From: Bacteroides reticulotermitis JCM 10512
GTDB lineage: Bacteria; Bacteroidota; Bacteroidia; Bacteroidales; Bacteroidaceae
Assembly: GCF_000517545.1 (NCBI RefSeq)
Contig: NZ_BAIV01000023.1
Coordinates: 1-64,000, forward strand
Direction: 5' to 3'
DNA: 64,000 bases
Shown: positions 1-8,867 of the stretch, in pieces
Numbering within the stretch: the stretch's first letter is position 1
Layout: the number at the start of each line of letters is the position of its first letter
Notes under the pieces: model-generated
Databases searched by the model: none
Told to the model about the DNA's origin: nothing
Seen by the model: the letters and a program-made list of their open reading frames with translations, nothing else
Translations under genes and position numbers: made by a program

Positions 1-120
1 TTTTGCCTCTAGTGGAGCATATACGGTATATATAAAATAAAAACAGCTACAACCGTGTTCGGCAATGCCACACTTTCTTAATGGTTATTAAACTAATTAC
101 CAAGAACGGAGACACCTCTA

Positions 121-807
121 TTAAATAGCTTTCCAGAAAGCTTGAAAGTCGCGATATTTACCATAACAGACCAGTTCATCACCTTCCTGTACTTTCTCAT
201 TTGCAGGAAGTTCGTTCTTGATGTGCTGTTCCATAAGCGATATACCTAAGCAATTGGTTATTTGGTCTGCTCGCTTCAATCCAATTAACTTCAGCCGGAA
301 CTCTTCATCCAGATTCAATTCATTGACAAAGTAACCTACAAGCTTCTTTGGAACGGTAAACTTCATAACATAATACTCAACATCAACTCGAAATGACTCG
401 ATGCTAGTACCGAAGTCAAGCAATTGCACCAAGCCACGAGCAGCATCTTCTTCCGGGGTTAATATCTTCTCCAGATCAAAAGCTTCCAATACCGATTTAT
501 GAACCAAATCAATAGCACGGGCATAAATATGAGCTACTTTCTTTTGTTTCAAGAGAGCTACCACACGTATAGAAGCCCCAAAGTTCTCACCAATGGCAAC
601 AATCACAATATCGACATTATTCAACGGAAGTACTGATAAAGACTGTTCATCTGTCGCATCAATCACAAAGGCTGTAGCAACTTTGTCTTTAATGCTATCT
701 ACACGACCTTCACTGATATCCGCCCCGATGACCTCATGCCCTAAAGCTGAAAGTTCTTCAGCCAATACACGACCGTAATTACCTAAACCGATTATTATGT
801 ACTTCAT
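121..807 (-). CDS. trkA: TrkA/KtrA-type potassium uptake regulatory subunit (RCK domains)
   Basis: A cytoplasmic NAD(H)/nucleotide-binding gating subunit that would sit on the TrkH channel encoded just upstream. The N-terminus carries a Rossmann fold with the pattern GLGNYGRVLAEEL (residues about 7-19) followed by an acidic strand end (GADIS), the usual TrkA-N signature; residues about 140-225 fit a TrkA-C domain. At 228 aa it is a single RCK unit, like KtrA, rather than the duplicated 450-aa E. coli TrkA. Its start lies 5 nt after the trkH stop on the same strand, so the two are co-transcribed. The sequence downstream (1-120) shows no gene. Confidence 0.93.
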   Translation of the reverse strand: MKYIIIGLGNYGRVLAEELSALGHEVIGADISEGRVDSIKDKVATAFVIDATDEQSLSVLPLNNVDIVIVAIGENFGASIRVVALLKQKKVAHIYARAIDLVHKSVLEAFDLEKILTPEEDAARGLVQLLDFGTSIESFRVDVEYYVMKFTVPKKLVGYFVNELNLDEEFRLKLIGLKRADQITNCLGISLMEQHIKNELPANEKVQEGDELVCYGKYRDFQAFWKAI

Positions 808-812
808 ACTTA

Positions 813-2642
813 TTAGTTTATTATGATGTTATCGCTTGGATAACGATATTTTAAATTCTTCTTCTGTTTGATAATGCCTAACATCAATGTGATAAGTCCC
901 ACGCGACCGATAAACATTAAAAAAGCGACCAATAGTTTACTTACATCACCCAAACTGGAAGTCAGGTTCAGACTTGCTCCCGTGGTGCTCAGTGCAGAGA
1001 CACACTCAAAAGCCAAAGCCATCAACGAGGCTTCCGGCTCAAGCATACTTAATATAAAAATAGATAAGAACAGAACGATCAACGACATAAAGACTGTCGC
1101 ATTGGAACGCCGGATCGAGTCGGACGAGAGTTCACGTCCAAAAACTTCCACCCGATTTGTCCCGCGCAATACGGCTACAAGATTCAATGAGACCACTGCA
1201 AAAGTATTCACTTTAATACCACCCGCTGTAGACTGTGAACCACCACCAATCCACATCAAAGCCAGATAAAGCAATAGCGTTTGTAGACTTAATGATGCCA
1301 AATCGACACTTGTGAAGCCGGCCGTACGCGGACATGTCGCGTTAAAGAATGCTTGAGTCACCTTTTCAGTCATAGACATTCCAGCAAAGGAGCCATTCCA
1401 CTCTAAAACAGCAATAGCTAAAGTACCGATTGTAAGCAGTAGGAATGTCATAATCAATACAATCTTTGTATTCAGATTATAAAGATGAGGCATATTATGC
1501 TTATCAAATTTACGAGTGCGCAACATCTTCCAGAAATTCCGCAGACGATATAACACAATATCTTTGAAGTTAACCAAGATAGGGAAACCAATACCCCCCA
1601 GAATAATCAGAAACGAGACCGAGACATACAATGAATTGTGCCCATCCATTAGCAACGGATTACCTAGATTGCCGGGAAGTGTAGAGAAACCGGCATTACA
1701 GAAAGCCGAAATCGAGTGAAAAGCCGCGAAAGCCAGTTCGTCGTCAAAACTCATTCCAAGTGTATCATGAATACTGAACCAGATAGCTACCATACCGATC
1801 CCTTCAATAACTAACGTAAATCCAAGTATATATAGCAGTGTAGAAAGCAAAGAGCCCAACGAATTGGAACTAACCATATCACGTACTACCAACTGATTAT
1901 AAAGAGAAGTGTTCCCCATAAAGAACATCGCAAAGAAGCTGGTTAGCGTCATCACGCCTAGTCCGCCAATCTGAATGAGTAAGATTATAATAACATGACC
2001 GGTAGGAGTAAATGCGGTTGAAACATCTACAGGAACCAATCCGTTGACACATACGGCACTCGTAGCCGTAAATAAGGAATCGACCCAGGTAATGCCATCT
2101 ACCGTACACAACGGCAACATTAACAATCCCGTACCAATGATAATAAAAGTGAGGAAACCCGCCGCCAACATCAATGACGGATTCGTGCGCCGACCTAAAA
2201 GACGTACTAAACCATTAGACAGGTTCAGGAAAGAGAGCACCAACAATAATAAGATATGGTAGAATTTACCATTCAGAAAGTCCCAGAAGTGCAAGATAGC
2301 TCCCGACTCTTCCGGGCGATGAAAGATTACCGGAATAAGGGTCAGAAACAAAAAACCATTCAATATCCACGCCAGATTTCGATAGTTCTTTTTTGTGTCC
2401 CGGTATTCGAGTATAACGTGTAAGCTAACATCTATCAGAAAAATAATCCATACAGCTTTGTAAACACTGTTCAGACCTATTATTTCATTTGGAGACAAAG
2501 GAAATCCATGTTCATAAACCACACTGACAATCAACAGTAGTGAGGCCAGATAGGTTAAGACTTCTACTAAGCCCAATAAAACACGTATATAGGGCCTCAG
2601 TAATTTATTCTGGTATAACAAGAATTTATGATAAATCTTCAT
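813..2642 (-). CDS. trkH: TrkH/KtrB-family potassium uptake channel
   Basis: Inner-membrane potassium translocating subunit, 609 aa. Hydrophobic segments run along the whole protein. The selectivity-filter repeats of this family are visible as TATSAVCVNGL (about 193-203), HSISAFCNAGFS (about 307-318), FNATCPRTAGF (about 435-445) and SALSTTGASL (about 551-560). The N-terminal 150 residues form additional predicted helices, as in Bacteroidota TrkH. First gene of a two-gene operon with trkA. A TAAGTTTG box at 2666-2673 on the minus strand matches the Bacteroides -7 element and would give a leader of about 18 nt before this start. Confidence 0.95.
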   Translation of the reverse strand: MKIYHKFLLYQNKLLRPYIRVLLGLVEVLTYLASLLLIVSVVYEHGFPLSPNEIIGLNSVYKAVWIIFLIDVSLHVILEYRDTKKNYRNLAWILNGFLFLTLIPVIFHRPEESGAILHFWDFLNGKFYHILLLLVLSFLNLSNGLVRLLGRRTNPSLMLAAGFLTFIIIGTGLLMLPLCTVDGITWVDSLFTATSAVCVNGLVPVDVSTAFTPTGHVIIILLIQIGGLGVMTLTSFFAMFFMGNTSLYNQLVVRDMVSSNSLGSLLSTLLYILGFTLVIEGIGMVAIWFSIHDTLGMSFDDELAFAAFHSISAFCNAGFSTLPGNLGNPLLMDGHNSLYVSVSFLIILGGIGFPILVNFKDIVLYRLRNFWKMLRTRKFDKHNMPHLYNLNTKIVLIMTFLLLTIGTLAIAVLEWNGSFAGMSMTEKVTQAFFNATCPRTAGFTSVDLASLSLQTLLLYLALMWIGGGSQSTAGGIKVNTFAVVSLNLVAVLRGTNRVEVFGRELSSDSIRRSNATVFMSLIVLFLSIFILSMLEPEASLMALAFECVSALSTTGASLNLTSSLGDVSKLLVAFLMFIGRVGLITLMLGIIKQKKNLKYRYPSDNIIIN

Positions 2643-2665
2643 ATCATCCTATTTATTCTTCTTTG

Positions 2666-2673
2666 CAAACTTA
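2666..2673 (-). promoter_or_regulatory. Putative -7 box for trkH-trkA
   Basis: Read on the minus strand the sequence is TAAGTTTG, an exact match to the Bacteroides sigma-ABfr -7 consensus TAnnTTTG, about 24 nt ahead of the trkH start. No clear -33 TTTG is present at the usual spacing. Confidence 0.45.
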
Positions 2674-2737
2674 GCTAAAATAACAATTGATTCCGATTCT
2701 TTGTTGACAAAATCATCCTTGTCTTAAAAAAAATGGC

Positions 2738-2745
2738 TACATTTG
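2738..2745 (+). promoter_or_regulatory. Putative -7 box for the TrpB2 gene
   Basis: TACATTTG matches TAnnTTTG. It lies downstream of the first possible ATG (2733), so a transcript starting about 7 nt later could only use the ATG at 2775; this decides the start of the next gene. The -33 region is weak. Confidence 0.5.
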
Positions 2746-2774
2746 GCAGCGAAAAACAAAAAAAACACAAGATT

Positions 2775-4145
2775 ATGAGTAATAAAAGAAAACGGTATAT
2801 CCTACAAGAAGAAGAAATCCCACATTACTGGTACAACATACAGGCTGACATGGTAAACAAACCATTGCCACCGCTACACCCTGGAACAAAAGAAGCTTTG
2901 AAGCCGGAAGATATGTATCCGATCTTCGCCAAGGAATTATGCCATCAGGAATTGAATCAGACGGATGCCTGGATTGAGATTCCCGAAGAAGTACGTGAAA
3001 TGTATAAGTACTATCGCAGTACGCCATTGGTTCGTGCCTATGGATTGGAAAAAGCACTCGGTACCCCGGCGCATATCTACTTTAAGAACGAAAGTGTTAG
3101 CCCTATCGGCTCGCACAAATTAAATTCGGCATTGGCGCAAGCTTATTATTGCAAAGAAGAGGGCGTTACGAATATTACAACTGAAACCGGCGCCGGACAA
3201 TGGGGAGCCGCACTTTCCTATGCCGCTAAGGTCTTCGGATTGGAGGCTGCTGTTTATCAGGTAAAGATAAGCTATGAACAAAAGCCTTATCGTCGCAGCA
3301 TTATGCAGACATTCGGTGCACAAGTCACCGCTTCGCCTTCGATGTCTACCCGCGCCGGAAAAAATATTCTGACTGCCCATCCCAACTATCAAGGTTCATT
3401 GGGTACTGCTATATCAGAAGCAATCGAATTGGCTCAAGTAACTCCAAATTGTAAATATACGCTAGGTTCCGTGCTCAGTCACGTCACGCTTCATCAAACA
3501 ATCATTGGTTTGGAAGCTGAAAAGCAAATGGAAATGGCCGGCGAATATCCGGATGTGGTAATCGGTTGCTTTGGTGGTGGTTCTAACTTTGGAGGAATCT
3601 CCTTCCCTTTCATGCGACATAATATATTGGAAGGAAAGAAAACACGATTTATTGCTGCCGAACCTGCTTCCTGTCCCAAGCTGACCAGAGGTAAATTCCA
3701 ATACGACTTTGGTGATGAAGCCGGATATACTCCCCTGCTCCCCATGTTCACTTTAGGACATAACTTTTCGCCCGCGCATATTCACGCCGGTGGACTTCGT
3801 TACCATGGTGCAGGTGTAATCGTTTCTCAATTGCTGAAAGATAACTTAATGGAGGCGGTCGACATTCAACAACTGGAGTCGTTCGAAGCAGGATGTTTAT
3901 TCGCACAAGCAGAAGGAATCATTCCGGCACCCGAATCTTGCCACGCAATTGCTTCCGCCATTCGCGAAGCCAACAAATGTAAGGAGACGGGGGAAGAGCA
4001 AGTCATTCTATTTAATTTATCCGGGCATGGACTGATTGATATGGTGTCATACGACAAATATCTGGCAGGCGATCTGGTCAATTATGCGTTAAGCGATGAA
4101 GACATTCAACAGAACCTTGACAAGATAGGAGACTTATCCAAATAA
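2775..4145 (+). CDS. trpB2: TrpB-like pyridoxal-phosphate protein (TrpB2 type tryptophan synthase beta)
   Basis: PLP enzyme expected to condense indole (or a related nucleophile) with serine, or act as a serine deaminase; the TrpB2 subgroup works without TrpA. The PLP lysine is in NESVSPIGSHKLNSA (about residues 101-115, from the 2775 start) and the phosphate-binding glycine loop is GCFGGGSNFGG. Length (456 aa) and the N-terminal PHYWYNIQAD segment are typical of TrpB2 rather than the 390-aa TrpB1. It is alone, with no trpA or other trp genes near it, and ends at a strong hairpin terminator. The start at 2775 is preferred over 2733 because a -7 promoter box overlaps the first 14 nt of the longer frame. 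Function assignment is by family, substrate not shown. Confidence 0.88.
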   Translation: MSNKRKRYILQEEEIPHYWYNIQADMVNKPLPPLHPGTKEALKPEDMYPIFAKELCHQELNQTDAWIEIPEEVREMYKYYRSTPLVRAYGLEKALGTPAHIYFKNESVSPIGSHKLNSALAQAYYCKEEGVTNITTETGAGQWGAALSYAAKVFGLEAAVYQVKISYEQKPYRRSIMQTFGAQVTASPSMSTRAGKNILTAHPNYQGSLGTAISEAIELAQVTPNCKYTLGSVLSHVTLHQTIIGLEAEKQMEMAGEYPDVVIGCFGGGSNFGGISFPFMRHNILEGKKTRFIAAEPASCPKLTRGKFQYDFGDEAGYTPLLPMFTLGHNFSPAHIHAGGLRYHGAGVIVSQLLKDNLMEAVDIQQLESFEAGCLFAQAEGIIPAPESCHAIASAIREANKCKETGEEQVILFNLSGHGLIDMVSYDKYLAGDLVNYALSDEDIQQNLDKIGDLSK

Positions 4146-4157
4146 TTGTAAAAGTCT

Positions 4158-4186
4158 AAAAGTCTGATCGTTCGGTCAGACTTTTT
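4158..4186 (+). terminator. Rho-independent terminator after trpB2
   Basis: Ten-base inverted repeat AAAAGTCTGA / TCAGACTTTT with an 8-nt loop, ending in a T run, 13 nt after the stop codon. Confidence 0.85.
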
Positions 4187-4242
4187 AAATAAAAATACAT
4201 TTAGTTTTCATTTCCACCGACGGGGAGTTGAAAAGATATCAC

Positions 4243-4250
4243 TATCTTTG
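4243..4250 (+). promoter_or_regulatory. Putative -7 box for the HTCS gene
   Basis: TATCTTTG matches TAnnTTTG 29 nt before the HTCS start. A second match (TAATTTTG, 4261-4268) lies closer to the start and would leave almost no leader. No good -33 element is seen for either. Confidence 0.4.
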
Positions 4251-4279
4251 AGCCCATTAATAATTTTGCATCCCCGAAA

Positions 4280-7200
4280 ATGAATATCCTTAAAAATAAT
4301 ACATTCTATCTGTTCGTTTTACTTCTCCTTGGAGTCACTCCCGTCTTTTCTGAAGCATCAGACCCAATCAATTTTTCCTATATATCTCTAAACGAAGGTT
4401 TATCGCAAAGTACGGTTTTCTCTATCGATCAGGACAAGCAGGGCAATATGTGGTTTGCGACCTATGATGGTGTGAACAAGTACGACGGTTATTCATTTAC
4501 GGTCTACCAACATGATGAATCCAATCCGCACAGTATCTCCACCGACATTGCCCGCATTGTAAAGGCCGATAGTCAAGGACGTATATGGATCGGCACACGA
4601 GACGGATTATCTTTCTACGATGAAGAAAAAGATCAGTTTAAGAATTACTACTACAAGAAAAGTGGTAAACAGTTACCAATTAATGGAATTGCAGAAATAT
4701 CACCGGAAAAACTATTAGTCAGTACGCCCAACGGCCTGACTTTATTCAATATACCTGAAGAGCGCTTTATCGACAACGCCCTTAACACAGCAATGCACCA
4801 GGTAATCGCTTCTACACTCTATAAGCACGGCGAACAAATTTATATTGGTACGCAAGAAAAAGGATTGTACAGCTATTCCATCCCCAATGGAAAGTTTGAG
4901 AAAGTCAATCCGATACTCGATACAAAAAGGATTCAGGCCATTTTACAACAATCGCCTACCCGCATCTGGGTTGCCACCGAAGGAGCAGGTCTCTTTCTGA
5001 TCAATCCGAAAACTCAAGAAATAAAAAACTACCTCCACTCCTCTTCCAACCCGAAAAGTATTAGCTCCAACTACATCCGTTCGTTAGCTATGGACTCGCA
5101 GAATCGGCTTTGGATCGGAACCTTTAATGATCTAAATATCTACCACGAGGGCAGTGATTCGTTCGTTTCTTATAGCAGCAATCCGGTGATAAGCGGAAGT
5201 CTGTCTCAACGCTCGGTTCGAAGCATCTTTATGGACTCGCAAGGAGGAATGTGGCTGGGGACCTATTTTGGTGGGCTGAATTATTATCATCCCATACGCA
5301 ATCGTTTTAAAAACATACGGCATATTCCCTATAAGAACTCCTTGAGCGACAATGTCGTCAGTTGCATTGTGGAAGATAAAGAGAAGAATTTATGGATCGG
5401 TACCAACGACGGAGGATTGAACCTTTACAATCCCAACACAAAACTCTTCACCCACTATATGCTGCGAGAAGGCAAAGATGAAAAAGGAATTGCTTCCAAC
5501 AATATTAAAGCCGTATATGTAGACGAACAAAAGTCGCTGTATATATAGGTACGCACGCCGGAGGATTCAATATTCTTCACCGGAAAACCGGCAAAATGGA
5601 ACATTTCAATCAAACGAACAGCCGACTAGTGAATGAGAATGTATACGCCATTCTTCCCGATGAAGAAGGCAATATTTGGCTAGGTACACTAAGCGCGTTA
5701 GTTCTTTTCAATCCGGAGAAGAGGGATTTCACCACCATCGAAAAAGAAAGAAATGGCAATCCTTTCTCAGTTAAGCAAATCACCACATTGTTCCGAGACT
5801 CCCGCAAACGACTGTGGATCGGCGGCGAAGAGGGAATATCGGTCTACAACCAGCAACACGATAAACTACAAAAAGAGCTCATCCTCCCAGACAACTCCAT
5901 GCTTCAGGCATTTGTAAACTGTATATACGAAGCGGTCAACGGAGTATTCTGGATAGGTACACGGGAAGGTGTATATAGTTTCTCCGAAAAAGAAAAGAAA
6001 GTGAAACGATATACCACTGCCAACGGGCTACCCAACAATGTGGTTTATGGTATTCTTGAAGACTCTTTCGGACGCCTTTGGATGAGTACCAATCAGGGTA
6101 TTTCGTGTTTGAATCCGGAGACAGAACAATTCCGTAACTTCACGGAATCAGATGGTTTGCAAAGTAATCAGTTCACATCGTCACACTACCGGACAGCAAC
6201 CGGACAAATGTTGTTTGGTGGTATCAATGGTATCACCACTTTCCGTCCGGAATTGCTGCAAGACAACCCGCATACGCCTCCGGTGGTCATTACCAAACTG
6301 CAATTATTCAATAAGACAGTACGCCCGGACGATGAAAGCGGTGTATTATCCAAGAATATCAGTGAGACAGAAAGCATCACGCTGAAATCATGGCAATCGG
6401 CATTCTCACTGGAGTTTGTTGTTTCCAATTATATTTCCGGGCAACATAACACCTTTGCTTATATGCTCGAGGGATATGATAAAGAATGGTATTACCTGAA
6501 CGACAAACGCACAGTTTCTTACTCCAACCTACCTCATGGCACCTATCGTTTCTTGGTAAAAGCTGCCAATAGCGATGGGAAATGGAACCCGACACCCACG
6601 GTATTGGAGATCAAAATCCTACCCGTATGGTATAAAACGTGGTGGGCGACTCTTTTATTTGTAGTTATTACCGCAGGTTTCATCATATTTGTTTTCCGTT
6701 TCTTCTGGATGCGCAAAAGTATGGAAACAAAGCTAGAAATGGAACGCAAGGATAAAGAGCATCAAGAAGAGATTAACCAAATGAAGATGCGCTTCTTCAT
6801 CAATATATCGCATGAGCTTCGTACACCGTTAACGCTCATTCTCGCACCTTTGCAGGAAATTGTTAATCGGATTAGCGACCGTTGGACACGCAATCAGTTG
6901 GAATACATCCAACGGAATGCCAATCGCTTACTTCATTTGGTCAATCAGTTGATGGACTATCGCCGGGCCGAGCTTGGTGTATTCAGCCTGAAAGTGAAAA
7001 AAGGAAATGCCCACGAGCTTATTTATGAGAATTTCCTCTTCTACGATAAGTTATCGCGCCATAAAAGGATTAATTATACCCTGAATTCGGAACTTGCCGA
7101 CAAGGAGGTTTTATTCGATCCGAACTATCTGGAACTAATAGTCAACAACCTGTTATCGAACGCATTTAAATATACCAAAAGCGAACAAAGCATCACCGTC

Positions 7201-8340
7201 ACATTGAAAGAAGAAAAAGGCTGGCTATTGTTGAGAGTCAGTGATACGGGTATAGGCATTCCGCTGAGCAAGCAAGGCCGAATATTCGAACGTTTCTATC
7301 AAGTTGACAGCGAACATGTAGGAAGCGGTATCGGCCTTTCATTGGTCCAACGCTTGGTAGACTTGCATCACGGACGCATTGAACTGGCGAGTGAAGAAGA
7401 AAAAGGAAGTACATTCTCCGTATATCTCCCACAAGATCCGAGCAGTTACAAACCTTCCGAACTAGCCTCTACCGATGAGGAGAGCGAAGAGGATCAAGTC
7501 TACTCAACTAACTCCCGAGAGATGTACTTCATCGACACAGAGAGCGTAGCCAATCCTGCTATAGAATCGAGCGATAAAAAACGGGGAACCATTCTGATTG
7601 TAGAAGATAACATTGAGATACGTCGCTATTTAAGTAACGGACTTGCCGACTTATTCAACACACTGGAAGTCGGCAACGGCGAGGAAGCTTTAGAAATATT
7701 GAAGGATAGTGAAATAGACGTCATTATTACTGATGTTATGATGCCCGTTATGGATGGTATCAAACTCTGTAAAAGCGTGAAGCAGAATATACGTACCTGT
7801 CATATCCCTGTAATGATACTATCGGCCAAGACAGAAATCAAGGATCAGATGGAAGGCTTACAAATGGGTGCAGACGACTATATACCCAAACCTTTCTCAC
7901 TCACAATATTGACCACTAAGATACAAAACATGATGCGGACACGCCGGCGAATGCTCGAGCGATATTCCAAATCATTAGAAGTCGAGCCGGAGAAGATAAC
8001 ATTCAACGCCATGGATGAAGCTTTACTCAAACGTGCTATGAAGATTGTGGAAAAGAATATGGATAACATTGAGTTTTCGACAGATGAGTTTGCCCGTGAA
8101 ATGGGTATGAGCCGCTCAAACCTACATTTGAAACTAAAAGCCATCACCGGTGAGTCGACAATTGATTTTATTCGAAAAGTACGTTTCAACGAAGCATCCA
8201 AGTTATTAAAGGATGGTCGTTACACGGTTGCGGAAGTTAGTAGTATGGTTGGGTTCAACACTCCCTCCTACTTCGCGACCAGTTTCAAGAAATATTTTGG
8301 ATGCTTGCCAACTGAGTACATCAAAAGATTAAAAGGATAA
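4280..8340 (+). pseudogene. Hybrid two-component system sensor-regulator (HTCS), frameshifted as read
   Basis: One-protein sensor and transcription activator of the glycan locus. The first frame (4280-5548) has a signal peptide and repeated Reg_prop beta-propeller blades (WIGTxxG-type words). The second frame continues the propeller, then a Y_Y_Y domain, a transmembrane segment near 6630-6700, HisKA (NISHELRTPLTLIL, with the phospho-His), HATPase (NNLLSNAFKYT, DTGIGIP), a receiver domain (IITDVMMPVMDG, with the phospho-Asp) and a C-terminal AraC-type HTH. All key residues are present. The frame breaks inside a propeller blade at about 5535-5550; adding one base restores a 1353-aa protein. The gene order matches B. 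thetaiotaomicron BT4663. Either an artefactual or a very recent lesion, since both halves are otherwise intact. Confidence 0.9.
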
Positions 8341-8403
8341 AAACTAAGAAGAGTTATTTCCAATCTCTTTTTGTGCCTCCTGAGATATCCAGTATCGCGG
8401 CCA

Positions 8404-8491
8404 GTGCCACTGCGTTGGCACAACTGTGACAGTGCGATGGCACAACTATGCCACTGCGGTGGCACGACTGTGACAGTGCATTGGCACTGGC
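8404..8491. repeat. Four 22-bp tandem units made of inverted GTGCCA/TGGCAC words
   Basis: Units begin at 8404, 8426, 8448 and 8470, each 22 bp, consensus near RTGMCASTGCRNTGGCACRAC. Each unit is an imperfect palindrome of two 7-mers (GTGCCAC-like and TGGCAC-like) separated by 4 bp, so related words recur about every 11 bp. The array starts 64 bp after the HTCS stop. It is not CRISPR-like because there are no spacers. A similarly built array is at 47586-47674. It may be a protein-binding array, a processed RNA structure, or a family of interspersed repeats. Confidence 0.75.
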
Positions 8492-8581
8492 TGGCACACC
8501 GCTTAATAATTTTAAAAGATAAGGTAAACAAAGACAAGCTCAACTATTTTCAACACAGAGACTAGAATGTTTAAGCTCACG

Positions 8582-8598
8582 TTTCACTGGTAGTGAAA
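8582..8598. repeat. 17-bp perfect palindrome with 7-bp arms
   Basis: TTTCACT-GGT-AGTGAAA, perfect arms with a 3-bp centre, in the upstream region of the lyase-led operon. Its size suits a dimeric DNA-binding protein, but nothing links it to a particular regulator. Confidence 0.4.
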
Positions 8599-8815
8599 TC
8601 TTATTATGTCATTCATTCCAGTCCTTACGGATTTGTTTCCACGGCTTTGATATACAAGCACATTGCATACCATTATGATAGCTTATAAGCCTTCATCAAT
8701 GCGCATAACTTACCTTTTCAACAATACTAATATATAATTCAACGTTTTTAATAGCATAAAGCCATTTTTAAACAAAGCAGAAACAAGATAAAACAGGAAA
8801 CATAATTAATCAAAC

Positions 8816-8823
8816 TACATTTG
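8816..8823 (+). promoter_or_regulatory. Putative -7 box for the main polysaccharide utilisation operon
   Basis: TACATTTG matches TAnnTTTG 44 nt before the lyase start. There is no -33 TTTG at the usual distance, which fits a promoter that depends on an activator such as the upstream HTCS. Confidence 0.5.
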
Positions 8824-8867
8824 CCATCAGTGAAATATAACTTTTAATAATTAAATCCTAATAAAGT

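Larger units (their letters stand above)
8341..8867. other. Intergenic region between HTCS and first lyase
   Basis: A 527-bp stretch without a gene. It holds a four-unit 22-bp tandem array (8404-8491), a 7-bp-arm palindrome (8582-8598) and a -7 promoter box (8816-8823). The remainder is AT-rich and shows no credible reading frame. The HTCS binding site for the locus should lie here. Confidence 0.6.

Noticed and set aside
868..1269. Open frames antisense to trkH and similar antisense frames elsewhere
   Set aside because: They lie entirely inside well-supported genes on the other strand and have no family resemblance or ribosome sites.
5535..5550. Two-base TA slippage (+2) as cause of the HTCS break
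   Set aside because: A TATATATA run makes this possible and it cannot be excluded, but all other eight breaks are one-base losses and one added base also restores the frame with an acceptable sequence.
8404..8491. CRISPR array
   Set aside because: Units are contiguous without spacers, internally palindromic and only four; there are no cas genes.
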